Both the position numbers and the translations under genes were made by a program. The notes under the pieces are model-generated. The model was not told where the DNA came from. It saw nothing but the letters and a program-made list of their open reading frames with translations, and searched no databases. Of a DNA stretch of 33,257 nucleotides, positions 1 to 8,534 are shown piece after piece (the stretch's first letter is position 1; each line of letters opens with the position of its first letter). The stretch is taken from positions 1 to 33,257 of the forward strand of contig NZ_QFFK01000019.1 of the NCBI RefSeq assembly GCF_003149455.1. Direction: 5' to 3'. Source of the stretch: Chitinophaga deserti. Lineage in GTDB: Bacteria; Bacteroidota; Bacteroidia; Chitinophagales; Chitinophagaceae.

Positions 1-138
1 AATTGTAAAGCGAATTTGATCGCAAGCCAAGTAACTGTAAAGCGAAAACAGTGTTTAACGACAATGCTGTCAAGCCAATCCCGTACTTAACCCCCTAACC
101 CTGTAAAGTTTTTTCAGTGTAAGACATCCTTCATCTAT
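1..138. other. Non-coding left edge with interleaved short repeats
   Basis: No credible gene is visible in this stretch. It holds short direct repeats. TGTAAAGCGAA occurs at 4-14 and again at 36-46, with a shorter TGTAAAG at 102-108. CAAGCCAA occurs at 23-30 and at 71-78. The same blocks therefore recur in mixed order, as in a decayed repeat or a region shaped by slippage. The stretch lies downstream of the minus-strand MFS terminator, so it is probably a space between transcription units. The neighbouring gene on the left is outside the window. Confidence 0.4.
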
Positions 139-233
139 ACTGCCTTGTTACTACCTCCGGACTGCCTTTTCACTGCCTTTAGGCTGCCTTTACACCAGGG
201 GTAGACTGCCTCTACACTGCCTTCCACTGCCTT
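139..233. repeat. 11-bp-period tandem repeat, core ACTGCCTT
   Basis: The octamer ACTGCCTT or a one- or two-base variant starts at 139, 150, 161, 172, 183, 205, 216 and 226. The steps are 11, 11, 11, 11, 22, 11 and 10 bases, so the array is a minisatellite with an 11-bp period and one degenerate unit near 194. Copies at 150 (ACTACCTC), 183 (GCTGCCTT) and 205 (ACTGCCTC) are imperfect. A period close to one helical turn would put every core on the same DNA face. The open frame across it on the minus strand only reads the repeat (Lys/Glu-Ala-Val over and over) and is not taken as a gene. Confidence 0.75.
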
Positions 234-300
234 TAGGACCTCTTTTGAAGGCATCAGGGGCAGGGTTTCATCTATGTCAGTGGAAACAACTGTAAACAAC

Positions 301-337
301 AAAGGGGGCATCTCTTTTAGTTGAGAAGCCCCCCTTT
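301..337 (-). terminator. Rho-independent terminator of the MFS gene
   Basis: AAAGGGGGC (301-309) pairs with GCCCCCCTTT (328-337), with one bulged C, and TCTC (311-314) pairs with GAGA (323-326). The loop is about 8 bases. Read on the minus strand the stem is followed by a T-rich stretch (TTTGTTGTTT). It lies about 20 bases past the stop of the MFS gene at 358, so it probably closes that transcript. Confidence 0.75.
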
Positions 338-357
338 GGAAAGAACGATTTATCAGT

Positions 358-1635
358 TTAATGTACCGGCATTTCTGCCGCCGCCTGGGTATCTTCCAGC
401 ACATGCCGGACGTCGGGATTTTTCTTTTCCTTATTGAACACGCGGTAGATGAGTATAATGCTCAATACCATGCAAATGGCTCCCAGTATAAAGTGTACCC
501 CGGGGAATTGGAACGGGGCACGGGGAGATGTAAAGAAAGCGAAGGAATTGTTCATAATAAGCGGCCCTGCTATGGTTGTAAGGCTCATCAGGCTGGTAAG
601 CGCTCCCTGCAGTTCGCCCTGTTGGTTGGCCTGCACATGTCCGGCAATAACCGATTGCAGCGAAGGCCCGCAAATGCCACCAAGGCAATAAGGCACCAGG
701 AAGGCAAACATCATCCAGCTTTCCGTAGCAAAACCAAACAGTACCATCCCTAATGCATACAATCCCAGTCCCACATAAATACTTTTCTCGTTCCCGAACT
801 TAGGCACTACCACACGGGTTAATCCACCCTGAACAGCGCCCACCAGTACACCTACTACTGTAAGGGATATGCCGATCATGCCTTCTGTCCAGCCAAAGCG
901 GTACTGGGTAAAGAAATTCCAGTTGCTCTGTACAGCCTGTGCACCAAGGTAAATGAGGAAGAAGGCTACCGTTAACCCCATAATTTCCGGATGTTGTTTC
1001 AGGAAGTTCAGTGAACCCAGGGGATTAGCGCGCTTCCATTCGAAGGGGCGCCTGTTTTCTTTGGAAAGCGATTCGGGCAGAATGAAATACCCGTACAGGC
1101 AGTTCAGCAGGCAAAGCCCAGCGGCTGCCCAGAAAGGAGCACGCAAACCGAAGCTGGCCAGCCCTGCACCCAAAGCGGGGCCCAGTACAAAACCCAGTCC
1201 GAAGGCCGCACCGATCATCCCGAAGTTCTTGGCACGGGTAGTTTCATCCGGACTCACATCCGCGATATAAGCCGAAGCCGTAGTAAAGCTTGCACCGGTA
1301 ATGCCAGCTATTACCCGCCCTACAAACAGCCAGCTGAAAGTAGGCGCCAGGGCCAGTATAACGTAATCGATCCCGAAGCCGAGGAGCGACAGGAGCAATA
1401 CGGGACGGCGGCCATAACGGTCGCTCAGGTTGCCCACCAGCGGGGCAAAAATGAATTGCATAACGGCGAATACGGCGATGAGGTACGATCCGTAAGTGCT
1501 TGCTTCGTTGGCTTTTACGCCCTTAAGTTGTATGATAAGGTCCGCCATCACAGGAATGATCAGCCCCCATCCCATGACATCGATCAGCAGTGTTACGAAA
1601 ATAAAGGCCAGAGCCCCTTTCTTGTTGGATTGCAT
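358..1635 (-). CDS. TCR/Tet-type MFS transporter
   Basis: A 425-residue inner-membrane transporter of the major facilitator superfamily, closest by eye to the tetracycline/drug:H+ antiporter (TCR/Tet) group. About 12 hydrophobic segments are visible. The MFS motif A is intact after TM2 (GNLSDRYGRRPVLLL, residues 68-82), and a TM4/TM5 glycine-rich stretch (GRVIAGITGASFTTASAYIADVS, then GAAFGLGFVLGPALGAGL) matches the antiporter motif C region. The ATG at 1635 gives a short basic N-terminus before TM1. It is the last gene in the minus-strand series, 147 bp after the symporter, and has its own terminator, so it may be a separate unit or the distal operon gene. The substrate cannot be told from sequence; many such proteins in Bacteroidota are not tetracycline pumps. 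It could be a sugar or drug exporter. Confidence 0.88.
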   Translation of the reverse strand: MQSNKKGALAFIFVTLLIDVMGWGLIIPVMADLIIQLKGVKANEASTYGSYLIAVFAVMQFIFAPLVGNLSDRYGRRPVLLLSLLGFGIDYVILALAPTFSWLFVGRVIAGITGASFTTASAYIADVSPDETTRAKNFGMIGAAFGLGFVLGPALGAGLASFGLRAPFWAAAGLCLLNCLYGYFILPESLSKENRRPFEWKRANPLGSLNFLKQHPEIMGLTVAFFLIYLGAQAVQSNWNFFTQYRFGWTEGMIGISLTVVGVLVGAVQGGLTRVVVPKFGNEKSIYVGLGLYALGMVLFGFATESWMMFAFLVPYCLGGICGPSLQSVIAGHVQANQQGELQGALTSLMSLTTIAGPLIMNNSFAFFTSPRAPFQFPGVHFILGAICMVLSIILIYRVFNKEKKNPDVRHVLEDTQAAAEMPVH

Positions 1636-1782
1636 ATAGTGGTTTTACAGATACAAATTAAGCACGTATTGTTTGCATCTATGGGGCGCAAAAACGACAA
1701 ATTTGGGGTATTTCGCGGCCTTCCTCAGATGTAATTCAAAGGTAAGTCACCGTTTTGACAGCCTTATGTCAGTAGTGGGAAA

Positions 1783-3690
1783 CTATGCGGCGGTTTTTTC
1801 TTTCACCGAGTCGTGAATGCTTTTTCCGATAGATGACATGAACCGTTCGTACTCGATCTCTTCCCTGTTCATATTATCGTACCAGTTCTTTTTCAGGATA
1901 AGTGTGGTAATACCCAGCACCAGGATGGTGCTGAAAAGCGAAAGGTGATATTGCAGTACAATGTACATAGGCAGGAGGGTAAGGGCACATTGCCATACGA
2001 TCCCCACGGCAATATTCACCATATCCCGCCGGAAGTTGGTATTGGGCTGCAGACCGGGGTAGCGCTGCATGGCTTTTGCTGCCACAGGTCCCCAGTAGCC
2101 CCAGGGGCGTACGCGTACGTAAAACTCTACCAGCGTATCCTCATCCACCGCCGGGGAACTGTATGTGCCAATGATGCAGCCGATCAGTGAAAGCACCAGC
2201 ATAAGGGGGAAGTAATACAGCGGCAGGGTGTCGGGGAAGATCTGCGGAACAATAACCGCCGCCAGAATCCCGGCAAACATGCCCCAGAAAAAGCCGTGGC
2301 CGTTAAAACGCCACCAATGCCACTTCAACACATTGGCGGCTATATAGCCCCCATATAATGCGGATACGATCCATTGCAGGATGGTATTGATGTCCTGGAT
2401 ATAGAAAGCGGTAACGGTACTGAACACCACCACTACCAGCGAAATGATGTAGCTGGCGCGGATCGTTACTTTACTGCTCGCATAGGGGTTGATGTACCGG
2501 AGATATACGTCGTTGATAAGATAAGCAGGGGCCGCATTAACGGTGGATGCAAAGGTGGAGATGAAAGCGGCCAGCAATCCTGCCAGGAGCAGCCCGGTTA
2601 GCCCCGCCTGAGAAAACTGGCTGATGGCCCTGGGTAGTATAGTCTCGAAATCGATCCCGTTCCCTGCCTGCCGGAAGTCTGCACTAAAGAATACAAGCGC
2701 CAGCACCGTAAAGCCCATAATCATCAGGTAGCGGGGAAGCAGCAGGAAAACACTTACCGATGCGCTCATGAGGGCCGCTTCGCGCGGGGTACGGCAGGCC
2801 AGTACCTTCTGCATATCGTAGCTGGGCGCGGGGCCTGCCATGCTGAAAAAGACGCCTTTAAACAGCATCATCATCACAAATACGGCAAACAGTCCATACT
2901 GGTCGGCACTGATCTTTTCCATAATGGAAGGGATGTGATGACTCCAGTCGATCCCCAGCTCCCAGCCAAAAAACGGACTGTCCCATCCCGCCGGAATGCT
3001 CGCTGCCAGCGCATCGGCACTCACCGTATTCATGGCCGTAACGGCGATGGCAATGCCTGAAACGGTCATGATGGTAAACTGCACGGCATCAGCCCATACA
3101 ATGCCTTCCATACCGCCCATGATCACGTAAAAAGTGGCGATGCTGGTGAAGAAGATGCCGTATAAATGTGGAACGAATACCGGATCTACGTGAAAGGGAA
3201 CGTAGGCAGATATGATATCCCAGGGCAGGAATACTTCCATGAACTTACCCACGCCAATGAAGCCATAACTCAGGAACCCCACCACACCGATCACGGCGTA
3301 ACAAACCACGATGCCATGGGAGAGGCCCGCCCCGTTGCCGAAGCCGAACCGGGTGCGTATCCATTCCGCGCCGGTCCGCGCATTGCTGCGCCGGAGCCAT
3401 ACGGAAAGGTATACCATCATGAATATCTGGTTAAACACAGGCCACAGCCAGGGCACCCACAAGCTTTTCAGTCCATATACAAAAGCGAGGTACACCAGCC
3501 ACATGGTACCCGAAATATCAAACATGCCGGAGGCGTTCGAGAGGCCTAGCAGGTAATACGGCAGTGTTTTGCCACCAAGGAAATACTCATCAAGGTTTTT
3601 AGCCGCCTTCTTTTTCATGATCAGCCCGATCACGACCATAGCGGCGAGGTAGATGGCAATAATGAGTACGTCAATTAATGCAAGCTTCAT
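1783..3690 (-). CDS. Sodium:solute symporter (SSS family)
   Basis: A 635-residue inner-membrane protein of the sodium:solute symporter family, with about 13-15 hydrophobic segments. The N-terminus has the family pattern: a first TM, a basic loop (MKKKAAKNLDEYFLGGKTLP), then the LSNASGMFDISGTMW segment where SSS proteins place the first broken helix and Na+-site residues. It is longer than the usual 500-550 residues because of extra C-terminal TMs and a charged tail (NREEIEYERFMSS). It starts 68 bp after the GH130 gene, so the two are probably co-transcribed. The pairing suggests that it imports the disaccharide that the phosphorylase cleaves, or another product of the operon; this is inference. 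A weak TGACA-n6-TGTCA hairpin (1756-1771) follows the stop without a T-run. Confidence 0.87.
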   Translation of the reverse strand: MKLALIDVLIIAIYLAAMVVIGLIMKKKAAKNLDEYFLGGKTLPYYLLGLSNASGMFDISGTMWLVYLAFVYGLKSLWVPWLWPVFNQIFMMVYLSVWLRRSNARTGAEWIRTRFGFGNGAGLSHGIVVCYAVIGVVGFLSYGFIGVGKFMEVFLPWDIISAYVPFHVDPVFVPHLYGIFFTSIATFYVIMGGMEGIVWADAVQFTIMTVSGIAIAVTAMNTVSADALAASIPAGWDSPFFGWELGIDWSHHIPSIMEKISADQYGLFAVFVMMMLFKGVFFSMAGPAPSYDMQKVLACRTPREAALMSASVSVFLLLPRYLMIMGFTVLALVFFSADFRQAGNGIDFETILPRAISQFSQAGLTGLLLAGLLAAFISTFASTVNAAPAYLINDVYLRYINPYASSKVTIRASYIISLVVVVFSTVTAFYIQDINTILQWIVSALYGGYIAANVLKWHWWRFNGHGFFWGMFAGILAAVIVPQIFPDTLPLYYFPLMLVLSLIGCIIGTYSSPAVDEDTLVEFYVRVRPWGYWGPVAAKAMQRYPGLQPNTNFRRDMVNIAVGIVWQCALTLLPMYIVLQYHLSLFSTILVLGITTLILKKNWYDNMNREEIEYERFMSSIGKSIHDSVKEKTAA

Positions 3691-3758
3691 GCGATGTATT
3701 CCTGTTAACGTGGTAGTAAAGCCGGTAAAGATAGCAGAATTCTGATCCCGCCAATCAG

Positions 3759-4943
3759 TTAGCCCGCTTTTTCCCGGTAAGCGAGATTCCGGTCTATCAG
3801 CTCGTTGATGCGCATCACGGAGGCGGCAGACCTTAGTTCATCGACAGGTGCATGCAGGCAATAATCCAGCAACTGGTTTACGGAAGATAGGGCCACATGC
3901 ATCCGGGTATCGCTGGAGGCGTAGTAGATGTACACGGTACCATCGTCGTCACAGATCCAGCCGTTGGAGAACAGTACGTTCGATACATCGCCCACCCGTT
4001 CCATATCTTCCGGTGCCAGCAGGTACCCTGCCGGTTCGGCTATCAATTCGGAAGGAGCGTCCAGCGCGGTGAGGTACATGTACAGCACATACCGCAGTCC
4101 CGCTGCGCAGTTACGCACGCCATGCGCCAGGTGCAGCCACCCTTTGGGGGTCTTGATAGGATGGGGGCCTTCACCGTTTTTCAGCTCCTTAATGGTATGG
4201 TAGTACCGTTTGTTGATGATCGTTTCGTTTTCGATTACAGGCTTGAGAATATCATTCACCAGTGCCCAGCCTATGCCGCCGCCGGTACCTGCGAGTATGA
4301 AATCGTCCTGCGGACGGGTATAGAACGCATACTTCCCTTCTACCAGCTCAGGGTGCAGCACCACATTCCTTTGCTGGCTGGTGCTTTGCAGGTTGGGTAA
4401 ACGCTCCCAGTGAAGGAAGTCTTTCGTACGCACAATACCTGCACTGGCCATGGCGGTAGAGAGGTCGCCGGGTGCGGCGTTGGGGTGATGGCGTTCGCTG
4501 CAGAACACGCCGTATATCCAGCCGTCTTCATGTGCGGTGAGCCGTATGTCGTAAACATTGGTTTCATGGGGTTCGGTATCGGGCAATTCCACGGGCCGTG
4601 GCCAGAAACGGAACTGGTCAATACCGTTCGGACTTTCCGCGATAGCGAAAAACGATTTGCGGTCGGTGCCTTCCACTCTTACCATCATGAGGTATCTGCC
4701 GTTCCATTTGATGGCGCCGGCGTTCATGGTGGTGTTCATACCTATGCGCTCCTGGCAGTAGGGGTTGGATCGCGGGTCCTGGTCGTACCGCCAGATAAGC
4801 GGGATATGTTCGCGGGTGATGACGGGATACTGGTACCGCTGCACAATGCCGTTATGTTGCGGGCTGGGTGTATTAATCCTGGCCAGCAGGGCCTCCTGAC
4901 GCTGTTCTAATTCTTCCCAGCGTTGCTGAAACTGGTCTTTCAT
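3759..4943 (-). CDS. GH130 phosphorylase, probable 4-O-beta-D-mannosyl-D-glucose phosphorylase
   Basis: A 394-residue cytoplasmic enzyme (no signal peptide) of glycoside hydrolase family 130. It closely resembles, from memory, the Bacteroides fragilis mannosylglucose phosphorylase. That enzyme converts beta-1,4-mannosyl-glucose and phosphate to alpha-mannose 1-phosphate and glucose. Matching blocks include RIGMNTTMNAGAIKW (66-80), RVEGTDRKSFFAIAESPNGID (89-109), NVYDIRLTAHEDGWIYGVFC (129-148), SQQRNVVLHPELV, GEGPHPIKTPKGWLHLAHG and GDVSNVLFSNGWI. Asp132 in the YDIRLT motif sits where the B. fragilis enzyme has its catalytic Asp131. The N-terminal helix (EELEQRQEALLARIN) is also typical of subfamily 1. 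It lies 48 bp after the sulfotransferase gene and 68 bp before the symporter. GH130 also includes mannooligosaccharide and mannosyl-GlcNAc phosphorylases, so the exact acceptor is inferred. Confidence 0.9.
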   Translation of the reverse strand: MKDQFQQRWEELEQRQEALLARINTPSPQHNGIVQRYQYPVITREHIPLIWRYDQDPRSNPYCQERIGMNTTMNAGAIKWNGRYLMMVRVEGTDRKSFFAIAESPNGIDQFRFWPRPVELPDTEPHETNVYDIRLTAHEDGWIYGVFCSERHHPNAAPGDLSTAMASAGIVRTKDFLHWERLPNLQSTSQQRNVVLHPELVEGKYAFYTRPQDDFILAGTGGGIGWALVNDILKPVIENETIINKRYYHTIKELKNGEGPHPIKTPKGWLHLAHGVRNCAAGLRYVLYMYLTALDAPSELIAEPAGYLLAPEDMERVGDVSNVLFSNGWICDDDGTVYIYYASSDTRMHVALSSVNQLLDYCLHAPVDELRSAASVMRINELIDRNLAYREKAG

Positions 4944-4991
4944 GTGTTCTCCTTTCTTCTGCTGATATTAATCTGTGATTCGGTACTGTTC

Positions 4992-6788
4992 TTAAAGGTT
5001 GTCTGGATATAAGGATAAACGGGTTACTCTGTGGAATGCGGTGCCGCTGGGGGCGGTGATCTCCAGCTCAAAGATGACTTCGCCGGTAGCAGGGTCTACC
5101 TCCACCACTCGCCCGCCAAAGCCTTTGGCAGTAGGCACGCCCATACCGGGACAGAACATGATGTGCCCGGTAGACTTTAAATATTGCACGCCTGAAAGCG
5201 CCTGCGAAAAGCCTGCTGCGCCTCTCGATTTGCCATACTGGCGCACCTGCTGCACGGTTCCTTTGCTTTCGTCGATTTTATATTCTACGGCTCTGCTGTA
5301 ATTCTGCGTCTGCGCGTTGGGAATCCAATGGCGGTTGTACCCGTTGTCGAATACGAGGATGTTGCCGTTGGGCAGGCTCACGGGTGTGTGCGGTCCCCAG
5401 CTCCATTCAAATCCCTGTCCGGGAGCTTCGCCGTCGATAACGGTTTGGTCAGTAACCAGCGCACCCTGTTCGTTCACGGGTTTCAGCAGGAACTTCCTGT
5501 ATTTCTCTCCCCATCCTTTATGCGGGGAAAGTATCCACTTCACGGCGCCTGCTGCGGTAAAGGAGGCAATACCCTGGTAACGCATGGTCATGAGCAGGTG
5601 GCCGCCATGTTCCGCGATGGAGTTGTTATGCGCCCAGTTCCCTGCCGATTGGGCGAAGGGGCCGGGGGTAGATCCGTCTGGTGTTTTCTCATAGCGGGAG
5701 CTGTCCATCATGGTAGTGAGGTCCCATTCCTTAACCACGGTGCCGTTAACCGGGTTTAGTTCAATTATGAAATCGTTGACGCGGGGTTTGCCACTGGCGA
5801 GGCGGGCAGATGATTTGCTTACGGTAATGAGGAAGTTACCATTGGCGGCTTCGGTTACTTCGTGGTGGAAGGTGTAACCGAGCTTAGCAAGATCCCACTG
5901 GCGGAGCAGTTTACCGAACATATCCAATTCCACGATGCGGTGCAGCTGCCCGTCGCCCGAAATGAAATGTCCGTTTTTAGTGCGTTTCAATCCTATGGAA
6001 GCGCCAAAGCGCTGGAAGCCGGGAGATTGCTTCAGCAGCAGTACCCAGCGGATCTCTCCATCGGCATCCACCATATATGGGGCAGATATATCAGCTTCGC
6101 TTTCTCCGGGATAGCTTACCAGGTTCACGCCCGGTTCCATTTTACCGGGCTGTGCCACAATCTTTTCCGGCACAGGAAAACCCTGTACGGGAAGGGGCGC
6201 CGTCTGCACCCTGATCTGTGTGCTGCCGCGTGGTTTGCCGTCTTTATCAGTAAAGGTGAGGATAACGGTGTTGTTGTAATTAGGGTACAGCCCGAGGATG
6301 GGTACATCCTGGCGGATAATGGAGGATTGGCAAAGGTGTGTGATGGTTCCGTTGGAGCCTTCTTTACCTACTACCGTTACCTGAATACGCCCGGTTGCTG
6401 GTAGCCGAAGCTCCGCCACGGCTGCCAGGGGATTATATCCCGAAGGGTTCAGTGTCACAGTTTCCACCATAAAGCCAAGGTCGGTACCCTTCGAGGGTAC
6501 AGCTATAACTGCCCCACTGCGGAGAGTAACGGTGGTTTTCCAACGGTCTTTCTGTTCCTGTATGCTGCCGATCTGATCTGCAGGGATGCGCACTTCTTCC
6601 GTTTCAAAACGGAATACATATACATTGTTTTCGAGGGTGTAGCTGTTGAGCAGACTGCCACCGTCTACTAGTTTTTCGAGTGCTTTTTGAATAGAAGGGT
6701 CCGGAGTAACATCTTTCCGGTCTCTCCGACAGGAGAATAATGTGGCCGTAACCACGATGAGGAGGAGGAATAATTTGTTCACTTGCAT
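4992..6788 (-). CDS. Lipoprotein aryl-sulfate sulfotransferase (ASST family)
   Basis: A 598-residue exported lipoprotein: the signal peptide ends in a lipobox, TLFSC, with Cys20 as the lipidated residue. Residues about 30-210 look like small beta domains (a DUF4988-like start, then an Ig-like part). Residues about 225-598 form an arylsulfotransferase beta-propeller. PAPS-independent enzymes of this family move sulfuryl groups between phenols through a sulfo-histidine. All four key E. coli residues have candidates in order: His308/309 (FHHEVTE) for His252, His387 (WAHNNSI) for His356, Arg403 (MTMRYQG) for Arg374 and His467 (WGPHTPVSLPNGN) for the sulfated His436. Their spacing is close to that of E. 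coli (about 78/16/64 versus 104/18/62). The position between SusD (71 bp) and GH130 (48 bp) makes it an operon member. It might be an active sulfotransferase on imported phenolics or sulfated glycans, or a binding propeller; the retained residues favour activity. Confidence 0.87.
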   Translation of the reverse strand: MQVNKLFLLLIVVTATLFSCRRDRKDVTPDPSIQKALEKLVDGGSLLNSYTLENNVYVFRFETEEVRIPADQIGSIQEQKDRWKTTVTLRSGAVIAVPSKGTDLGFMVETVTLNPSGYNPLAAVAELRLPATGRIQVTVVGKEGSNGTITHLCQSSIIRQDVPILGLYPNYNNTVILTFTDKDGKPRGSTQIRVQTAPLPVQGFPVPEKIVAQPGKMEPGVNLVSYPGESEADISAPYMVDADGEIRWVLLLKQSPGFQRFGASIGLKRTKNGHFISGDGQLHRIVELDMFGKLLRQWDLAKLGYTFHHEVTEAANGNFLITVSKSSARLASGKPRVNDFIIELNPVNGTVVKEWDLTTMMDSSRYEKTPDGSTPGPFAQSAGNWAHNNSIAEHGGHLLMTMRYQGIASFTAAGAVKWILSPHKGWGEKYRKFLLKPVNEQGALVTDQTVIDGEAPGQGFEWSWGPHTPVSLPNGNILVFDNGYNRHWIPNAQTQNYSRAVEYKIDESKGTVQQVRQYGKSRGAAGFSQALSGVQYLKSTGHIMFCPGMGVPTAKGFGGRVVEVDPATGEVIFELEITAPSGTAFHRVTRLSLYPDNL

Positions 6789-6859
6789 AACCTGGATGAT
6801 AAAACAGGGAACGGTTTTGAAGCCGTTCCCTGCTGTGTTGATTCAATACATGACAAATA

Positions 6860-8494
6860 TTACCAGAGCGGGTGTTGCTGAATAGCGGTGTTGGTATTAC
6901 GCTCGTTCTGGGGGATAGGAAGATAATAGTGCTTAGCCTGGAAGTTTTCAGCACCCTGTTTTTTGTTGTTAACAAGGATCTGCTTCATTTCCGCATAGTT
7001 GTACCAGCGTTTCAGGTCAAAGAAGCGGTGCCCTTCGAAGAAGAACTCCAGCTCGTTCTGATGGATCATTTCCTGCCAGAGTGCATCGTTGGTAGCCCAT
7101 GTTTTTGGTGCCAGTCCTGCACGCTCGCGGATGCGGGTGAGGTCGGCTGCGGCAAGGCCGGGCTTGTTATTCTTGATGCAGGCCTCAGCATGCAGCAGCA
7201 ATACTTCCGCAAAACGCATCACACGCAGGTTGTTGTTCTGGTTCTGCTGGTTGTACATGCTGTTGGCATCGGGCTGGTTCTTATAGAAGTTGGTGAACTT
7301 CTTGATCAGGAAGCGGCCTTTCACACCGTTGATGGTGGGGTAATCGGGCTCACCACGGAGGCGCTTGGTGGCGGAAGCGTTCCAGATATTATCGAAGCTC
7401 ATGTTGCCAAACCAGGCTCCATCCGCAACAGCGTCGTTAAAGTCGGAATGTTTCCAGTAGAAGCTGGTGTACATCCGCTTGTCGAAACGGGTATCTGACC
7501 CTGCAGGCCTTTCTTCCGCGATGAAGCTTTGAACGATTGATGCGGTGGGCATCCATTTAAACCAGCCGCCTGTGCCCTGTGGACCGGCGAAGTTGGCGAT
7601 CACAAAGCCCTGTGTGGCGGTAGGTGATTCTGAACCCCAGCTGCCTTCACCAAAGCTGCCGTCGTACATGATCTCGAACACGGATTCCTTGTTCAGCTCA
7701 GTGAGTTCCGTGAAGTTATCTTCGAATTTAGGCACCAGGTCGTAAGTATACGGGGCTGTCATAATAGTAGCCAGTTCTGTTTCTGCTTCGGCGTACTTTT
7801 TCATGTACACCAGTGCCTTTCCGAGGTGTGCGATAGCGGCGCCTTTGGTAACACGGCCGGCCTGTGCGGCAGGGCGGGTAATGGGCAGGTACTGTTTGGC
7901 GGTCTTAAAGTCTTCCACCACCTGTGCCCATACGGCCGCTTCGGGAGAAGAGGGTTTCATGATCTCCGATGCATCTTCGATAGCGGGTATAAGGCGGAGG
8001 GGTACATCACCAAAGTTGGTCACCAGCAGGAGGTAAGCATATCCGCGCAGGAAGGCGGCTTCGCCATACAGCTCGTTGCGGCGGTTTACATCCATCGGAA
8101 CGTTCTGCACGTTTTTCAATACCACGTTGGCGCGGTTGATGGTGTTGTACAACCGGCCGAAATCGCTTTCTGCGGTGTTAGGTGTATTGGTGTAAGTAGC
8201 AGGCTCCCAGTTGTGCATTTCCTCACCGAGGATGAACCATACATCATCAGCACGGTTCATGGTATGCCAGCCGGTATACCCGCCGAAGTAGCCATACATC
8301 TGCCCGCGGATAGGGGAGTATACGGTGGCCAGGGCCGACTGTGCGTTTGCTTCCGACGTCCAGAAGGTTTTATCTACCGCCTGGTTGGGATTGGTAAGGT
8401 TGAGGAACTCTGATTCCTTGCAGGCTGCGAAAGTGCAGGCCAGCGCGGCTGCGAAGGATAATTTTTTTATAGTGGAAATGTTCATCGTTTTCAT
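6860..8494 (-). CDS. SusD/RagB-family outer-membrane glycan-binding lipoprotein
   Basis: A 544-residue surface lipoprotein with a signal peptide and lipobox (FAAC, Cys25 from the first Met; an alternative start is Met4 at 8485). The SusD N-terminal pattern is clear (LNLTNPNQAVDKTFWTSEANAQSALATVY), as is the TPR-like helical part (RGYAYLLLVTNFGDVPLRL). The C-terminal RagB/SusD half is also present: RVMRFAEVLLLHAEACIKN, then ELEFFFEGHRFFDLKRWYN, the family signature near the end. It ends with the usual YYLPIPQNERNTN segment. SusD proteins cap the SusC barrel and deliver the ligand. It lies 40 bp after SusC. The ligand cannot be read from the sequence; the downstream genes suggest a mannoside or a phenolic or sulfated conjugate. 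Confidence 0.95.
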   Translation of the reverse strand: MKTMNISTIKKLSFAAALACTFAACKESEFLNLTNPNQAVDKTFWTSEANAQSALATVYSPIRGQMYGYFGGYTGWHTMNRADDVWFILGEEMHNWEPATYTNTPNTAESDFGRLYNTINRANVVLKNVQNVPMDVNRRNELYGEAAFLRGYAYLLLVTNFGDVPLRLIPAIEDASEIMKPSSPEAAVWAQVVEDFKTAKQYLPITRPAAQAGRVTKGAAIAHLGKALVYMKKYAEAETELATIMTAPYTYDLVPKFEDNFTELTELNKESVFEIMYDGSFGEGSWGSESPTATQGFVIANFAGPQGTGGWFKWMPTASIVQSFIAEERPAGSDTRFDKRMYTSFYWKHSDFNDAVADGAWFGNMSFDNIWNASATKRLRGEPDYPTINGVKGRFLIKKFTNFYKNQPDANSMYNQQNQNNNLRVMRFAEVLLLHAEACIKNNKPGLAAADLTRIRERAGLAPKTWATNDALWQEMIHQNELEFFFEGHRFFDLKRWYNYAEMKQILVNNKKQGAENFQAKHYYLPIPQNERNTNTAIQQHPLW

Positions 8495-8534
8495 GTTTTC
8501 AAAAATTGATGGGTAAACGGTTGCGGTCGTTCGA

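Noticed and set aside
135..404. 89-residue minus-strand open frame at the left edge
   Set aside because: Its C-terminal half only translates the 11-bp repeat, and its start lies inside the MFS gene in another frame.
1756..1771. TGACA-n6-TGTCA hairpin after the symporter stop
   Set aside because: The stem has only five pairs and no T-run follows on the minus strand, so it was not called a terminator.
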